From Acidimicrobiales bacterium (GTDB lineage Bacteria; Actinomycetota; Acidimicrobiia; Acidimicrobiales; JACCXE01): a stretch of DNA of 64,000 bases. The notes beneath the pieces are model-generated. The model saw nothing but the letters and a program-made list of their open reading frames with translations, was not told the DNA's origin and made no database searches. The number at the start of each line of letters is the position of its first letter. Positions within the stretch are counted from its first letter, which is position 1. A program made the position numbers and the translations under genes. This document shows, piece by piece, positions 50,625-59,125 of the stretch. The DNA lies in assembly GCA_035546775.1 (NCBI GenBank), contig DASZWD010000002.1:19733-83732 (forward strand), given 5' to 3'.

Positions 50625-51121
50625 GTGATCAGGGCGCGATTGCGCTCCTTCACGAAGCCTTCGGCGATGGCGTTGTCCACGAAGGCCATCAGCGGGGCGT
50701 AGTAGCCGGTGGGGTCGAGAATGATGCAGGGCTTGTCGTGGATGCCGAGTTGGCTCCACGTGACGGCTTCGAAGAACTCGTCGAGCGTGCCGTAGCCGCC
50801 CGGCAGCATCACGAACGCGTCGGCGCGGGCGCTCATCAGCGCCTTGCGTTCGTGCATCGTCGGCACCGTGAGCAGTTCGCTCAGCCCGGCGTGGCCGACT
50901 TCGGCGTACATGAGCGACTCGGTGATCACGCCCGTCACCCGCCCGCCGGCGGCGAGCGCGGCGTCGGCCACGACGCCCATGAGCCCGACGTGGCCGCCGC
51001 CGTAGACCAGTTCGATGGCGTGGTCGGCGAGGGCGCGCCCGAGCGCGGCGGCGACCGCCGCGTGGCGCGGGTCCGAGCCCGTACTCGAAGCGCAGTAGAC
51101 GGCAACGGCCTGAGCGGACAT
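50561..51121 (-). CDS. LOG family protein (TIGR00730)
   Basis: 186 residues with the phosphoribohydrolase signature MLPGGYGTLDEFFEAVTWSQ and the nucleotide loop LVYGGGHVGLMGVVADAALA. LOG proteins free cytokinin-like bases from nucleoside monophosphates; most bacterial members act on AMP-like compounds. The ATG at 51121 lies 10 bases from the start of the divergent enoyl-CoA hydratase gene. Confidence 0.93.
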   Translation of the reverse strand: MSAQAVAVYCASSTGSDPRHAAVAAALGRALADHAIELVYGGGHVGLMGVVADAALAAGGRVTGVITESLMYAEVGHAGLSELLTVPTMHERKALMSARADAFVMLPGGYGTLDEFFEAVTWSQLGIHDKPCIILDPTGYYAPLMAFVDNAIAEGFVKERNRALITYSRSVDDVVTLLRSRKLPNV

Positions 51122-51131
51122 GCTCAGAAGC

Positions 51132-51878
51132 ATGGCCGACGATCTCGTGCTCCGCTCCGACGTTGACGGCGTCACCACGCTGACGCTCAACCGCCCCGAC
51201 AAGCTCAACGCCCTCACGCCGTCGGTGTTCATGGCGTTGCGCGAGCACCTCGAGGCCATCGCCGGCGACGAGAGCGTCCGCTGCGTCGTGTTGACCGGTG
51301 CGGGCCGCTCGTTCTGCGCGGGCCACGACCTCACCGCCATCGCCGAGCACGAGCGCGCCCCGTCGCGTCATTACGAGTCCGACACCGTCATCCAGCTCGA
51401 GGAGTTGCCCACGCCCACGATCGCCAAGATCAAGGGCCACTGTTTCACCGGCGGTCTCGAACTCGCTCTCGGCTGCGACCTGCTCGTCGCCGCCGAGTCG
51501 GCGCAGCTCGGCGACACGCACGGCCAGTGGGGCCTCGTGCCGGTGTGGGGCATGTCGGTGCGGTTGCCCGAGCGCATCGGGCGCTCGCGGGCGAAGGAGT
51601 TGATGTTCACCTCGCGGCGGATCTCCGGCGCGGTGGCGCGCCAGATCGGACTCGTCGACCACGCCGTCGGCGACGACGGCCTCGACGCGTTCGTCGACGG
51701 CCTGGCGCGGGAGATCGCGGCGAACTCGCCGGGCACCAACCGCATCGACAAGCAGCTGCTGCAGGCGCAGAGCTCGATGGCGCGGCGCGACGCGCTCAAG
51801 CACGAGCAGGCGCTGCCCTTCGGCGTGCCCGACGACATGGCCGAGCGCATGGCGCGGCCGGTGAAGAGGCAGCGATGA
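51132..51878 (+). CDS. Enoyl-CoA hydratase/isomerase family protein
   Basis: 248 residues of crotonase fold. LTLNRPDKLNALTPSVFMAL, VLTGAGRSFCAGHDLTAIAE (oxyanion hole) and KGHCFTGGLELALGCDLLVA are diagnostic. It probably works in fatty-acid or aromatic-acid breakdown. ATG 51132 matches family starts better than ATG 51120. Its stop overlaps the next hydrolase by 4 bases (ATGA). Confidence 0.92.
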   Translation: MADDLVLRSDVDGVTTLTLNRPDKLNALTPSVFMALREHLEAIAGDESVRCVVLTGAGRSFCAGHDLTAIAEHERAPSRHYESDTVIQLEELPTPTIAKIKGHCFTGGLELALGCDLLVAAESAQLGDTHGQWGLVPVWGMSVRLPERIGRSRAKELMFTSRRISGAVARQIGLVDHAVGDDGLDAFVDGLAREIAANSPGTNRIDKQLLQAQSSMARRDALKHEQALPFGVPDDMAERMARPVKRQR

Positions 51879-52648
51879 CCGACACGATCATCCTGCTGCA
51901 CGGCTTCCCCGAGTCGAGCGCGTCGTGGCGCCACGTCACCCCGTTGCTTACCGGCGCCGGCTACCGCGTGCTGGCGCCGGATCAGCGCGGCTACGCGGCC
52001 GACGCCCGTCCCACGCGCCGGCGCGACTACACGCTCGACAAGCTGGCCAGCGACGTCCTGGCGCTGGCCGATGCCGAAGGCGTGGAGCGCTTCCACGTCG
52101 TCGGCCACGACTGGGGCGGCGCCGTCGCCTGGTATCTCGCGGCGAACCATGCCGAGAGGGTGCGCACGCTGACGTCGCTGGCGACGCCGCACCCCAAGGC
52201 GATGGTCGCGTCGTTGCTGCGCGGGCAACTTCTCAAGAGCTGGTACATGCTGGCGTTCCAGTTGCCGATCCTCCCCGAGCTCGCGGTGCGGGGGCCGTTC
52301 TTCCGCCGCCAGCTGCTGCGCTCCGGCATGCCCGACGAGTTCGTCGACGAGTACCTGGCGTTGCTGCGCCAGCCTGGCGCGGCGCGCGGGGCGTTGAACT
52401 GGTACCGCGCCCTGCCGTTCTCACCGCCGTCGGCGGTCGGCGTGGTGCGGGTGCCGACGCTGTACGTGTACGGCACCGACGACATCGCCCTCGGCCGCGC
52501 CGCCGCCGACCGCACCGGCGACTACGTCGCCGCGCCCTACCGTTACGAGGTGCTCGACGGCGTGAGCCACTGGATCCCCGAAGAAGTTCCCGAACGCGTC
52601 GCCGCGCTGGTGCTCGACTTCATCGGGACGGTTGCCGTTGACCGCTGA
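51875..52648 (+). CDS. Alpha/beta hydrolase, epoxide-hydrolase-like
   Basis: 257 residues. LLHGFPESSASWRHVTPLLT holds the oxyanion HGFP, VVGHDWGGAVAWYLAANHAE the nucleophile Asp of epoxide hydrolases and haloalkane dehalogenases, and LDGVSHWIPEEVPERVAALV the catalytic His. A cap with a Tyr-rich stretch lies between. Coupled to the enoyl-CoA hydratase gene and overlapping the next gene by 17 bases. Confidence 0.9.
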   Translation: MTDTIILLHGFPESSASWRHVTPLLTGAGYRVLAPDQRGYAADARPTRRRDYTLDKLASDVLALADAEGVERFHVVGHDWGGAVAWYLAANHAERVRTLTSLATPHPKAMVASLLRGQLLKSWYMLAFQLPILPELAVRGPFFRRQLLRSGMPDEFVDEYLALLRQPGAARGALNWYRALPFSPPSAVGVVRVPTLYVYGTDDIALGRAAADRTGDYVAAPYRYEVLDGVSHWIPEEVPERVAALVLDFIGTVAVDR

Positions 52649-55424
52649 ACTGCCCAGCGGCGAACTGACCTTCATGTTCACCGACATCGAAGGTTCGACG
52701 CGGTTGTTCCGCGAACTCGGCGACGACTACCGCCCGCTGCTGGCGCGTCACCACGCCATCGTGCGCTCGGCGCTGGCGACCCACGACGGCCATGAAGTCA
52801 AGACCGAGGGCGACTCGTTCTTTGCGGTGTTCACGCGGCCCGAGTCGGCCCTCGCCGCCGCGGTCGCGATCCAGTCCGACTTGGCCGCCGAGCCGTGGCC
52901 GCACGGGGCGAAGGTTCGGGTGCGCATCGGCCTGCACACCGGCGAGGCCGAAGCGATCGCGGGCGACTACGTCGACCTCGCCGTGCACCGCGCCGCGCGC
53001 GTCGCCGGCGCCGGCCACGGCGGTCAGGTGCTCGTGTCGAGTGCGACCGCCGCGGCGCTCGACGGCGTGCTGCCCGACGCGCTGTCGCTGCGCAGCCTCG
53101 GTGCGTTCCGCCTGCGCCACCTCGACGAGCCCGAGTCGCTCGCCCAGGTCGAAGGCGGGGGGCTCGACACCGACCACCCGGCCCTGCGCGCCATGCGCGT
53201 CGAGCGCCACAACGTGCGCCCGCAGCCCACACGCTTCGTCGGGCGACGCGAGGAACGTCGCCGGCTCGAGAAGCTGCTCGCCGACGAACCGCTCGTGACG
53301 ATCGTGGCGCCCGGCGGTTTCGGCAAATCGCGCCTCGCGGCCGAGATCGCCGTCGAGCTGGCCGACGTCATGCCCGACGGCTCGACGTTCGTCGAACTCG
53401 GCGCCTTGCGCGAAGACGGGATGGTGGCGGCGGCCGTCGTCGACGCCCTCGGCGGGCACTCCGGGCCCGGCCGCGACGGGCTGGCGGCGCTGTCCGACGT
53501 CGCCGCCGGACGCGCCGGGCTGATCGTGCTCGACGAAGCCGAACGCGTCGCCGCCGGTGTGGCGCGCGTCGTGGAGGAGTTGCGCGCCGCGTGTCCCCAG
53601 GGCCGCATTCTGGTGACGAGCCGCCGGCCGCTCACCGCGCCGAACGAACGCGTCGTCCTGCTCGAAGGCCTCGGCCTGCCCGACGACGACGAGATCGACA
53701 GCGCGGCCGACGCCGTGGCGTTGTTGCTCGATCGTCTTGGCGTGTCCGAACAAGGCCTCAGCGTCGCCGACGGCGTCGCCGCGGCCGCGCTGTGCCGCAA
53801 GCTCGACGGGTTGCCGCTCGCCATCGAGCTGGCCGCGGCGCGCGTGCCCGAACTCGGCCTGGCCGGCGTGGTCGCCGAACTCGACGCCGCGACGACGGGC
53901 GCTGATCCGGTGGGCGACGCCATCCGCTGGAGCTACGGCCTGCTGGGCCCGTCGGCGCAGCGTCTGTTCCGCCGCCTGCCGTGGGTGGCGGCACACGCCG
54001 ACGCCGACGCCATCGCCACGGTTGTGACGGGCGAGGGACTCGACGGAGTCGAGCGCGGCGACGTCGCCGATCTGTTGCAGGTGCTCGTCGACCGCGGCCT
54101 GCTACGCGTCAGCCACGACGACAACGGCCACGTCGGCTTCCGCATGCTGGAGACGTTCCGCGAAGTCGCCGCGGTCGAGTTGGAGGCGTCGGGCGAACGC
54201 GAGCGCGTCGACCGCAACCTCGTGGACTGGGCCGTCGACGTGGCGATGGCCGAGCGCGTGGTACGTCACAACGACGGCAGCCCGTCGACCGACTACGGCC
54301 CACGCCTGCCGCTGTTCTTCGCCGCCCTCGACGCCGGCGAGCGCGTGCGCCACCCGGGCACGGCGATCATCCTGTTGGAGATCGCACCGACGGTCACGTC
54401 GCACGGCGCCTGGGCCGTGCTGGGGCAACGCGCCGCATCGATCGCCGAAATCGAAGGTGCCATCCCGATCGCGGCGGGCGGTTTGCTGGCGTATCGCATC
54501 CGCGCTGCGTTCGCGGCCGGTGACGCGACGGCCGGCCTCGAATTGCTGGCGGCGTTGGAGGAACGCTTCGCCGAGATGCCCGACCTGCAAGTCGCCGTCA
54601 TCGAGGCGGACCTCGCCAACGACTTGCTGCGCGTCGACCCGTTCCGCGCCAGCCGCATGGCCGAGCACGCGTTGCCGATTCTCGAAGAGCACGCGGTGCC
54701 GCCCCGCGTGTCCGCGCTCCACGCCGTCGGCGCCACGCGCATGATGTTCGGCAAGGTCGACAGCGCCCGCGAGGCGCTCGAGCGTTGCCTCGAACTGGCG
54801 ACGCAGGGCAACGACGAGCGTTCCGTCGCCAACGCGCTGCTGGCGCTGGGCAACGCGGCGTTCACGCTCGGTGACTTCGACGAAGCCTGGAGGCTGCTCC
54901 AGGACGCGGTGGACCGACTCCGCCGCACGCACTCGCCGGCGCAGCTCGGCCCGGCGCTGGCGATGGCGGGTCATGCCGCGGCGCTGCGGGGCGATCTCGA
55001 GACCGGCGTGGCGCTCCTCGAAGAATCCCTGGCGCTGCGCGAGCGCTTCGGCGACGCCGTCGGCACCATCTTCTGCCTCGTCAACCTGGGCGACGTGTAC
55101 GACCGCGCCGGGCGCCGCACCGACGCGCGTGCGTCGTTCGGTCGCGCCTTCGACATGACCGGCGCGATGGGCGTGGTGCCGCTCCAACACGCCGCCGCGC
55201 ACGGCCTCGCCGTCACCGCCGCCGACACCCACGCCCGCGGCGCACTGGTCGTGCTCGCCGCCGCGGTCGCCCGGGGCATCGGCACCACCGGCATCGACGC
55301 CCCGGTGACCGACGCGGCGCTCGCGCGCCTGCGCGCCGCCGTCGCCGACGCCGAAGCGGCGGAAGCCGAAGGCCAAGCCCTGACCGACGAAGACTTCGTC
55401 GCCCGCGCCGCCCTCCTGCGTTAG
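52632..55424 (+). CDS. Adenylate/guanylate cyclase fused to NB-ARC-type ATPase and TPR repeats
   Basis: 930 residues. A class III cyclase domain (about 11-165) keeps both metal aspartates (Asp18 in FTDIEGST, Asp61 in KTEGDSFFAVF) and reads GDYVDLAVHRAARVAGAGHG, usual for this actinobacterial subgroup. An AAA/NB-ARC module follows, with P-loop IVAPGGFGKSRLA near 224-236 and LIVLDEAERVAA. Helical TPR-like repeats fill 590-890. No C-terminal helix-turn-helix is visible, unlike many LuxR-type relatives. It is a probable signal-integrating ATPase. The start is TTG 52632 or 52638. Confidence 0.9.
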   Translation: MPLTAELPSGELTFMFTDIEGSTRLFRELGDDYRPLLARHHAIVRSALATHDGHEVKTEGDSFFAVFTRPESALAAAVAIQSDLAAEPWPHGAKVRVRIGLHTGEAEAIAGDYVDLAVHRAARVAGAGHGGQVLVSSATAAALDGVLPDALSLRSLGAFRLRHLDEPESLAQVEGGGLDTDHPALRAMRVERHNVRPQPTRFVGRREERRRLEKLLADEPLVTIVAPGGFGKSRLAAEIAVELADVMPDGSTFVELGALREDGMVAAAVVDALGGHSGPGRDGLAALSDVAAGRAGLIVLDEAERVAAGVARVVEELRAACPQGRILVTSRRPLTAPNERVVLLEGLGLPDDDEIDSAADAVALLLDRLGVSEQGLSVADGVAAAALCRKLDGLPLAIELAAARVPELGLAGVVAELDAATTGADPVGDAIRWSYGLLGPSAQRLFRRLPWVAAHADADAIATVVTGEGLDGVERGDVADLLQVLVDRGLLRVSHDDNGHVGFRMLETFREVAAVELEASGERERVDRNLVDWAVDVAMAERVVRHNDGSPSTDYGPRLPLFFAALDAGERVRHPGTAIILLEIAPTVTSHGAWAVLGQRAASIAEIEGAIPIAAGGLLAYRIRAAFAAGDATAGLELLAALEERFAEMPDLQVAVIEADLANDLLRVDPFRASRMAEHALPILEEHAVPPRVSALHAVGATRMMFGKVDSAREALERCLELATQGNDERSVANALLALGNAAFTLGDFDEAWRLLQDAVDRLRRTHSPAQLGPALAMAGHAAALRGDLETGVALLEESLALRERFGDAVGTIFCLVNLGDVYDRAGRRTDARASFGRAFDMTGAMGVVPLQHAAAHGLAVTAADTHARGALVVLAAAVARGIGTTGIDAPVTDAALARLRAAVADAEAAEAEGQALTDEDFVARAALLR

Positions 55425-55443
55425 GCCCACTCCCACCCCCCCG

Positions 55444-55492
55444 GTTTTGGTCCGTCTCAGCCAGGGTCTTTCTGTCTGAGACGGACCAAAAC
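55444..55492. repeat. Palindromic intergenic element, copy 2
   Basis: Arms GTTTTGGTCCGTCTCAG and CTGAGACGGACCAAAAC pair perfectly over 17 bases around loop CCAGGGTCTTTCTGT. It lies between the convergent cyclase gene and the AbiEi/DUF559 gene, 5 bases from the latter's stop. The loop is identical to that of copy 3 and the orientation is the same. Confidence 0.9.
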
Positions 55493-55497
55493 TGTGG

Positions 55498-56418
55498 TTA
55501 GGGCCGCAGGCGCAGCGTGTCACGGACGATGCGGATGAACTCGCGGGGTTTGTAGAGCGGGATCTCGTACCAAATCCGGCGCACCGTCCAGTCGTAGACC
55601 GTCCGCAGCTGGTGGTCGCGAGCGTCGTCTTTCGCTTTGACCTCGGGCTGGAGGTGCACCGTCCCGTCGATCTCGAAGGCGACGCGCTTGTCGACGTAGG
55701 CGATGTCTATCTCGGCGACGAGCTCGCCATCGCGAGCGCGGACGGGATGCTGCAGCGTCGGCTCTGGGAGGTCGTATTCGCGGATCAGCGCCACGGCGAC
55801 GAGTTCGCTGTCGGTGTCGGTAATGCCGTCGTTCACGGCGCCGGCCGCGATCGCCGTGCGTAAACGCGTGACACCGACTCGTCCCTGTCGAGCGTGCGCC
55901 GCGAGGCAGACGATCAAGTCGTGCCAGTCGAACAACCCGAGCCGCCGCCCGTCCTCGATGGCCTTTCGGAGCGAGGTGGCACCGAGCAGGCGGGCGAGGT
56001 CGAGGATGGTGCGGGCCGGGTCCGTCGTCGGGATGCCGTCGACGAGGACGGTCTCGCACGTGCGCAGGTCGCGGCAGCGGTGCACGATCGCGCCGGCAGG
56101 GCGGATCCGTACGTCGCGAGGTACCGAGATCTCGGGCAGTGCCTTGCGGAATCCGACGCCGTGCAGGCGCGCGGCACATTGATGCGAAGCGACCGCGTCG
56201 GGCCCGGCGGCCTTGACCGCAGCGAACACCTTTCCTTCGTAGGTCCAGGGTGCACCCGCGAGACGGAACACGTTGGGATGCACCTTCACCCAACGACCGG
56301 CCGTGACGCGTGTGTCCGCGTGATGGCGTTTCCCGCCCGCGGCCTTCACATCGGCGAGGGTGATGACACTGTGTTGCTTGGCCGCGACCGCGGCGAGACG
56401 TTCGTCGAGGGTCGACAA
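55498..56418 (-). CDS. AbiEi-like winged-helix / DUF559 nuclease-fold protein, copy A
   Basis: 306 residues. Residues 1-90 look like the AbiEi antitoxin winged helix (VITLADVKAAGGKRHHADTR, GRWVKVHPNVFRLAGAPWTY). A middle segment with DPARTILDLARLLGA follows. The C-terminus is a DUF559/Vsr-like restriction-endonuclease fold with Glu in TDSELVAVAL and the core EIDIAYVDKRVAFEIDGTVH, then RDHQLRTVYDWTVRRIWYEI. No partner toxin (AbiEii) is present. Palindromic elements of one family lie on both sides, suggesting a single-gene mobile cassette. Confidence 0.83.
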   Translation of the reverse strand: MSTLDERLAAVAAKQHSVITLADVKAAGGKRHHADTRVTAGRWVKVHPNVFRLAGAPWTYEGKVFAAVKAAGPDAVASHQCAARLHGVGFRKALPEISVPRDVRIRPAGAIVHRCRDLRTCETVLVDGIPTTDPARTILDLARLLGATSLRKAIEDGRRLGLFDWHDLIVCLAAHARQGRVGVTRLRTAIAAGAVNDGITDTDSELVAVALIREYDLPEPTLQHPVRARDGELVAEIDIAYVDKRVAFEIDGTVHLQPEVKAKDDARDHQLRTVYDWTVRRIWYEIPLYKPREFIRIVRDTLRLRP

Positions 56419-56498
56419 CGCCGACTCCTTCCGTCAGCCAACTGCAGAGGGAAGGGAAACGCAGCGTCGCGCGCCGCCCTGGGGCCGGTCAACGGGTC

Positions 56499-56545
56499 TT
56501 CTGGTCCGTCTCAGCCAGGGTCTTTCTGTCTGAGACGGACCGAAA
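56499..56545. repeat. Palindromic intergenic element, copy 3
   Basis: GGTCCGTCTCAG (56503-56514) pairs with CTGAGACGGACC (56530-56541) around the same 15-base loop as copy 2. Outer arms are slightly decayed (TTCT against GAAA). It lies 8 bases after the stop of the quinone oxidoreductase gene and 80 bases upstream of the AbiEi/DUF559 gene, closing the cassette. Confidence 0.88.
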
Positions 56546-56553
56546 CGCGGGGG

Positions 56554-57513
56554 TTAGGGGACCAGCACCGTCTTGCCGACGAGTTTGCGGTCGAGGGCTT
56601 CCTGGAGGACGGCGCCCACGTCGTCGAGGGGGCGGCGCGCCGGCATCGGTGGGTGGAGGCGCCCCTCGCCGACAGCGGTCATCAACTCGGCGAGTAGGGC
56701 CCGCTGACCTTCGGGGTCGCGGCCGGTCCACGCGCCCCAGTCGACGCCCACCACCGTGCGGTTGTTGAGCAGCACGAGGTTGACGGGGAAGCGCGGGATG
56801 GGCCCCGACGCGAAGCCGATGACGATGTAGGTCGACATCCACCCGCTGGCACGCAGCGCCTGCTCGGCGAGGTCGCCGCCGATCGGGTCGACGACGACGT
56901 CGACGCCGAGCTCCTTGCCGCGCGCTTTGAGGTCTTCGGTCGTGTAGTTGATCGTCTCGCTCGCGCCCGCGCCGCGTGCCGCCGCCAGCTTGTCCTCCGA
57001 CGATGCGGCGGCGATCACGGTGGCGCCGAGCCCGCAGGCGACGTCGATCGCCGCGAGGCCGATACCGCCGCCGGCGCCGAGCACCAGCACGCGCTGGCCG
57101 GGTCGCAGGGACATGCGGCGCGTGAACGCGAACCACATCGTGCAGTAGCTCTGCAGCAGCGCGGCGGCCTGGTCGAGTCCGATGGTGGACGGCACGCGCG
57201 TCAACGACAACGGCGACACCGCCAGCTGCGAGGCGTAGGCGCCGAAGCCACTCCCGAGCACGTGGTCGCCCACGGCGAAGCCCTCGACGCCCGGACCGAC
57301 GGCGGAGATCACTCCCGCGTAGTCGCTGCCCGGAGTGAAGGGCGGCGGGATCTTGATCTGGTACGTGCCCTGCACGAAGAGGGCGTCGACAAAGTTCACG
57401 CCCGCGGCGGCGACGTCGACGACGACCTGTCCCTCACGGGGTACGAGGTCGTCGGACTCGACGACGTGCAGGAGAGAAGGCGGTCCGTACTCGGAGCAGA
57501 CGATGCGGCGCAC
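56554..57513 (-). CDS. NADPH:quinone oxidoreductase, zinc-type alcohol dehydrogenase superfamily
   Basis: 319 residues of medium-chain dehydrogenase fold without structural zinc cysteines. VDVAAAGVNFVDALFVQGTY, PPFTPGSDYAGVISAVGPGV and the NADPH loop VLVLGAGGGIGLAAIDVACG are diagnostic of QOR-like enzymes. It reduces quinones or enoyl compounds. Leftward, followed directly by palindromic element copy 3. Confidence 0.92.
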   Translation of the reverse strand: MRRIVCSEYGPPSLLHVVESDDLVPREGQVVVDVAAAGVNFVDALFVQGTYQIKIPPPFTPGSDYAGVISAVGPGVEGFAVGDHVLGSGFGAYASQLAVSPLSLTRVPSTIGLDQAAALLQSYCTMWFAFTRRMSLRPGQRVLVLGAGGGIGLAAIDVACGLGATVIAAASSEDKLAAARGAGASETINYTTEDLKARGKELGVDVVVDPIGGDLAEQALRASGWMSTYIVIGFASGPIPRFPVNLVLLNNRTVVGVDWGAWTGRDPEGQRALLAELMTAVGEGRLHPPMPARRPLDDVGAVLQEALDRKLVGKTVLVP

Positions 57514-57537
57514 GGCCGCTGACGTTATTGCCCGCGC

Positions 57538-57720
57538 TCAGGCGTGGGCGGGCGCGTCGTACATCGCCAGCAGTCGCTCGAGGTCGACGTGGAGTGCTTC
57601 GGGGTCGGGCAGCACAAGGACCTCGCGCTGGGGCTCGTGCGCTTTCAGCAGGCGACCAGCGATCGTGCCGACGAGGGCGCCGGCGAAGACGACGAGTGCG
57701 AGTACGAAGGCCTGGTCCAC
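57538..57720 (-). CDS. Possible 60-residue single-helix membrane protein
   Basis: GTG 57720 opens a product with one membrane helix (AFVLALVVFAGALVGTIAGR) and an acidic C-terminal part (EVLVLPDPEALHVDLERLLA). No family recognised and no clear ribosome site. It lies 24 bases upstream of the quinone oxidoreductase gene in the same direction. Confidence 0.45.
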   Translation of the reverse strand: MDQAFVLALVVFAGALVGTIAGRLLKAHEPQREVLVLPDPEALHVDLERLLAMYDAPAHA

Positions 57721-57799
57721 GCACGATCGATCGGCGGTGCCCTGCGAACCCTTAGCGGCTTTGGAAAGTTTTGGGCGATTTTGTGCCCGCGGTGGCGAA

Positions 57800-59044
57800 T
57801 CAGCGCACGGAAACAACACGAACGCGCACGCCGCCCTTCGGCATCATCGAAGCCACGCCCGCCGGCGCAATTGGATCGCGGCGCAACGACGCGAACTCGC
57901 AGCGGCGCACGGCCGCGGCGGTGATCGCCTTGAGCTCCTGGGTGGCGAACTGAAAGCCGATGCAGCGGCGGTAGCCACCGCCGAAGGGCACGAAGGCGTA
58001 GGGGTCGACCTCGAGGTCGACCCAGCGATCGGGGTCCCACACGTCGGGTTCAGGCCACACGTCGTGCATGCGGCCGGTGACGTAGGCCGAGTACACGACA
58101 AGTGAGCCACCGGCGATGTCGTAGCCGCCGAAGGAGAAGTCGTGGGTCGCCTTGCGGGCGCTGATGAACCCGGGCGGCCACATCCGCAGCGTCTCGTTGA
58201 CGACGTGGTCGAGGTGGGGCGTGTCGACTTCGGCGGCGGCACGCGCCCAGGCGCCGTCGTTGTGCAGCAGCTCGTGCATGACCCAGCCCGCCGCGCCACT
58301 CGTCGTGTCGTAGCCCGCGGCGATCAACGACACGACCTGGTCGCGTACCTCGAGGTCGCTCAGCTCCGGCAGGAGACGGTCCAACAGATCGTCGTCGGTG
58401 GCGGGCCGGCTGCGGCGCCGCGCGATCTCCGCGTTGACGATCGCGTCGGCGCGATCGCGCGACCGGACGGCGCGGCGGTACGCCGGGCCGTGCCACTGGA
58501 ACATCATCGACAGCGGCCGGTTGACGTACTCGAGCGCCTCGCCCAACGCGTCGCCGAACTCCTCGGCGCGATCGCCGAGCGTGTCGCCGAAGAGCGTGCG
58601 GATGGCGATGCGACGGATACAGCGCCGCCACTCGTCGTAGAGGTCGAGTTCGTCGCCGGCGCGCCAGCCGTCGATCGTGCGGTTGGCTTCCTCCTCCATG
58701 ATCTCGCCGTAGCCCTTGATGGCGCGCGTCGAGAACGCCGGCTGCACGAGGCGGCGGCGCCGGTCGTGTTCGGCTCCGTCGGTGACGACGAGGGCGGTGT
58801 CGCCGTCCACGACGATCAGGCCCTTGATCGCCTCGCGCCACGTGAAGTTCACGGGGTGCTCGGACAGCAGGTAACGGTTGGCGTCCGGACCGCAGAGCAC
58901 GGTGTAGGCCATCGGGCCGCGGCCGAAGCGGAAGACGTTGCCGTAGCGGCGCTGGAGGCCCAGCAGCGTGTTGGGCGCGTCGCGCGCCATGCCGAGCGCC
59001 ACCGAGACGCTCCCGCCGAGGCCGGGACCCGGAATGCGTGTCAC
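57800..59044 (-). CDS. Cytochrome P450
   Basis: 414 residues. The oxygen-binding I helix is SLIAAGYDTTSGAAGWVMHE, the K-helix ExxR is NETLRMWPPG and the haem loop is FVPFGGGYRRCIGFQFATQE with the cysteine ligand. It is a soluble monooxygenase that needs a ferredoxin; none is adjacent. GTG 59044 gives VTRIPGPGLGGSVSVALGMA, a normal P450 N-terminus. The substrate is unknown. Confidence 0.93.
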   Translation of the reverse strand: MTRIPGPGLGGSVSVALGMARDAPNTLLGLQRRYGNVFRFGRGPMAYTVLCGPDANRYLLSEHPVNFTWREAIKGLIVVDGDTALVVTDGAEHDRRRRLVQPAFSTRAIKGYGEIMEEEANRTIDGWRAGDELDLYDEWRRCIRRIAIRTLFGDTLGDRAEEFGDALGEALEYVNRPLSMMFQWHGPAYRRAVRSRDRADAIVNAEIARRRSRPATDDDLLDRLLPELSDLEVRDQVVSLIAAGYDTTSGAAGWVMHELLHNDGAWARAAAEVDTPHLDHVVNETLRMWPPGFISARKATHDFSFGGYDIAGGSLVVYSAYVTGRMHDVWPEPDVWDPDRWVDLEVDPYAFVPFGGGYRRCIGFQFATQELKAITAAAVRRCEFASLRRDPIAPAGVASMMPKGGVRVRVVSVR

Positions 59045-59125
59045 GCGTGTAAGCCTGCCAAAGGTCCCACCGAAACTCGCGACCGGCCCTACGCCGGCGC
59101 GCGGTCGGCGGTGCACGGTACGACC

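Noticed and set aside
52620..53996. 458-codon leftward frame opposite the cyclase gene, and similar 473-codon frame at 54102-55523
   Set aside because: Both are shadows of the 930-residue cyclase gene. Neither has recognisable domains or a ribosome site.
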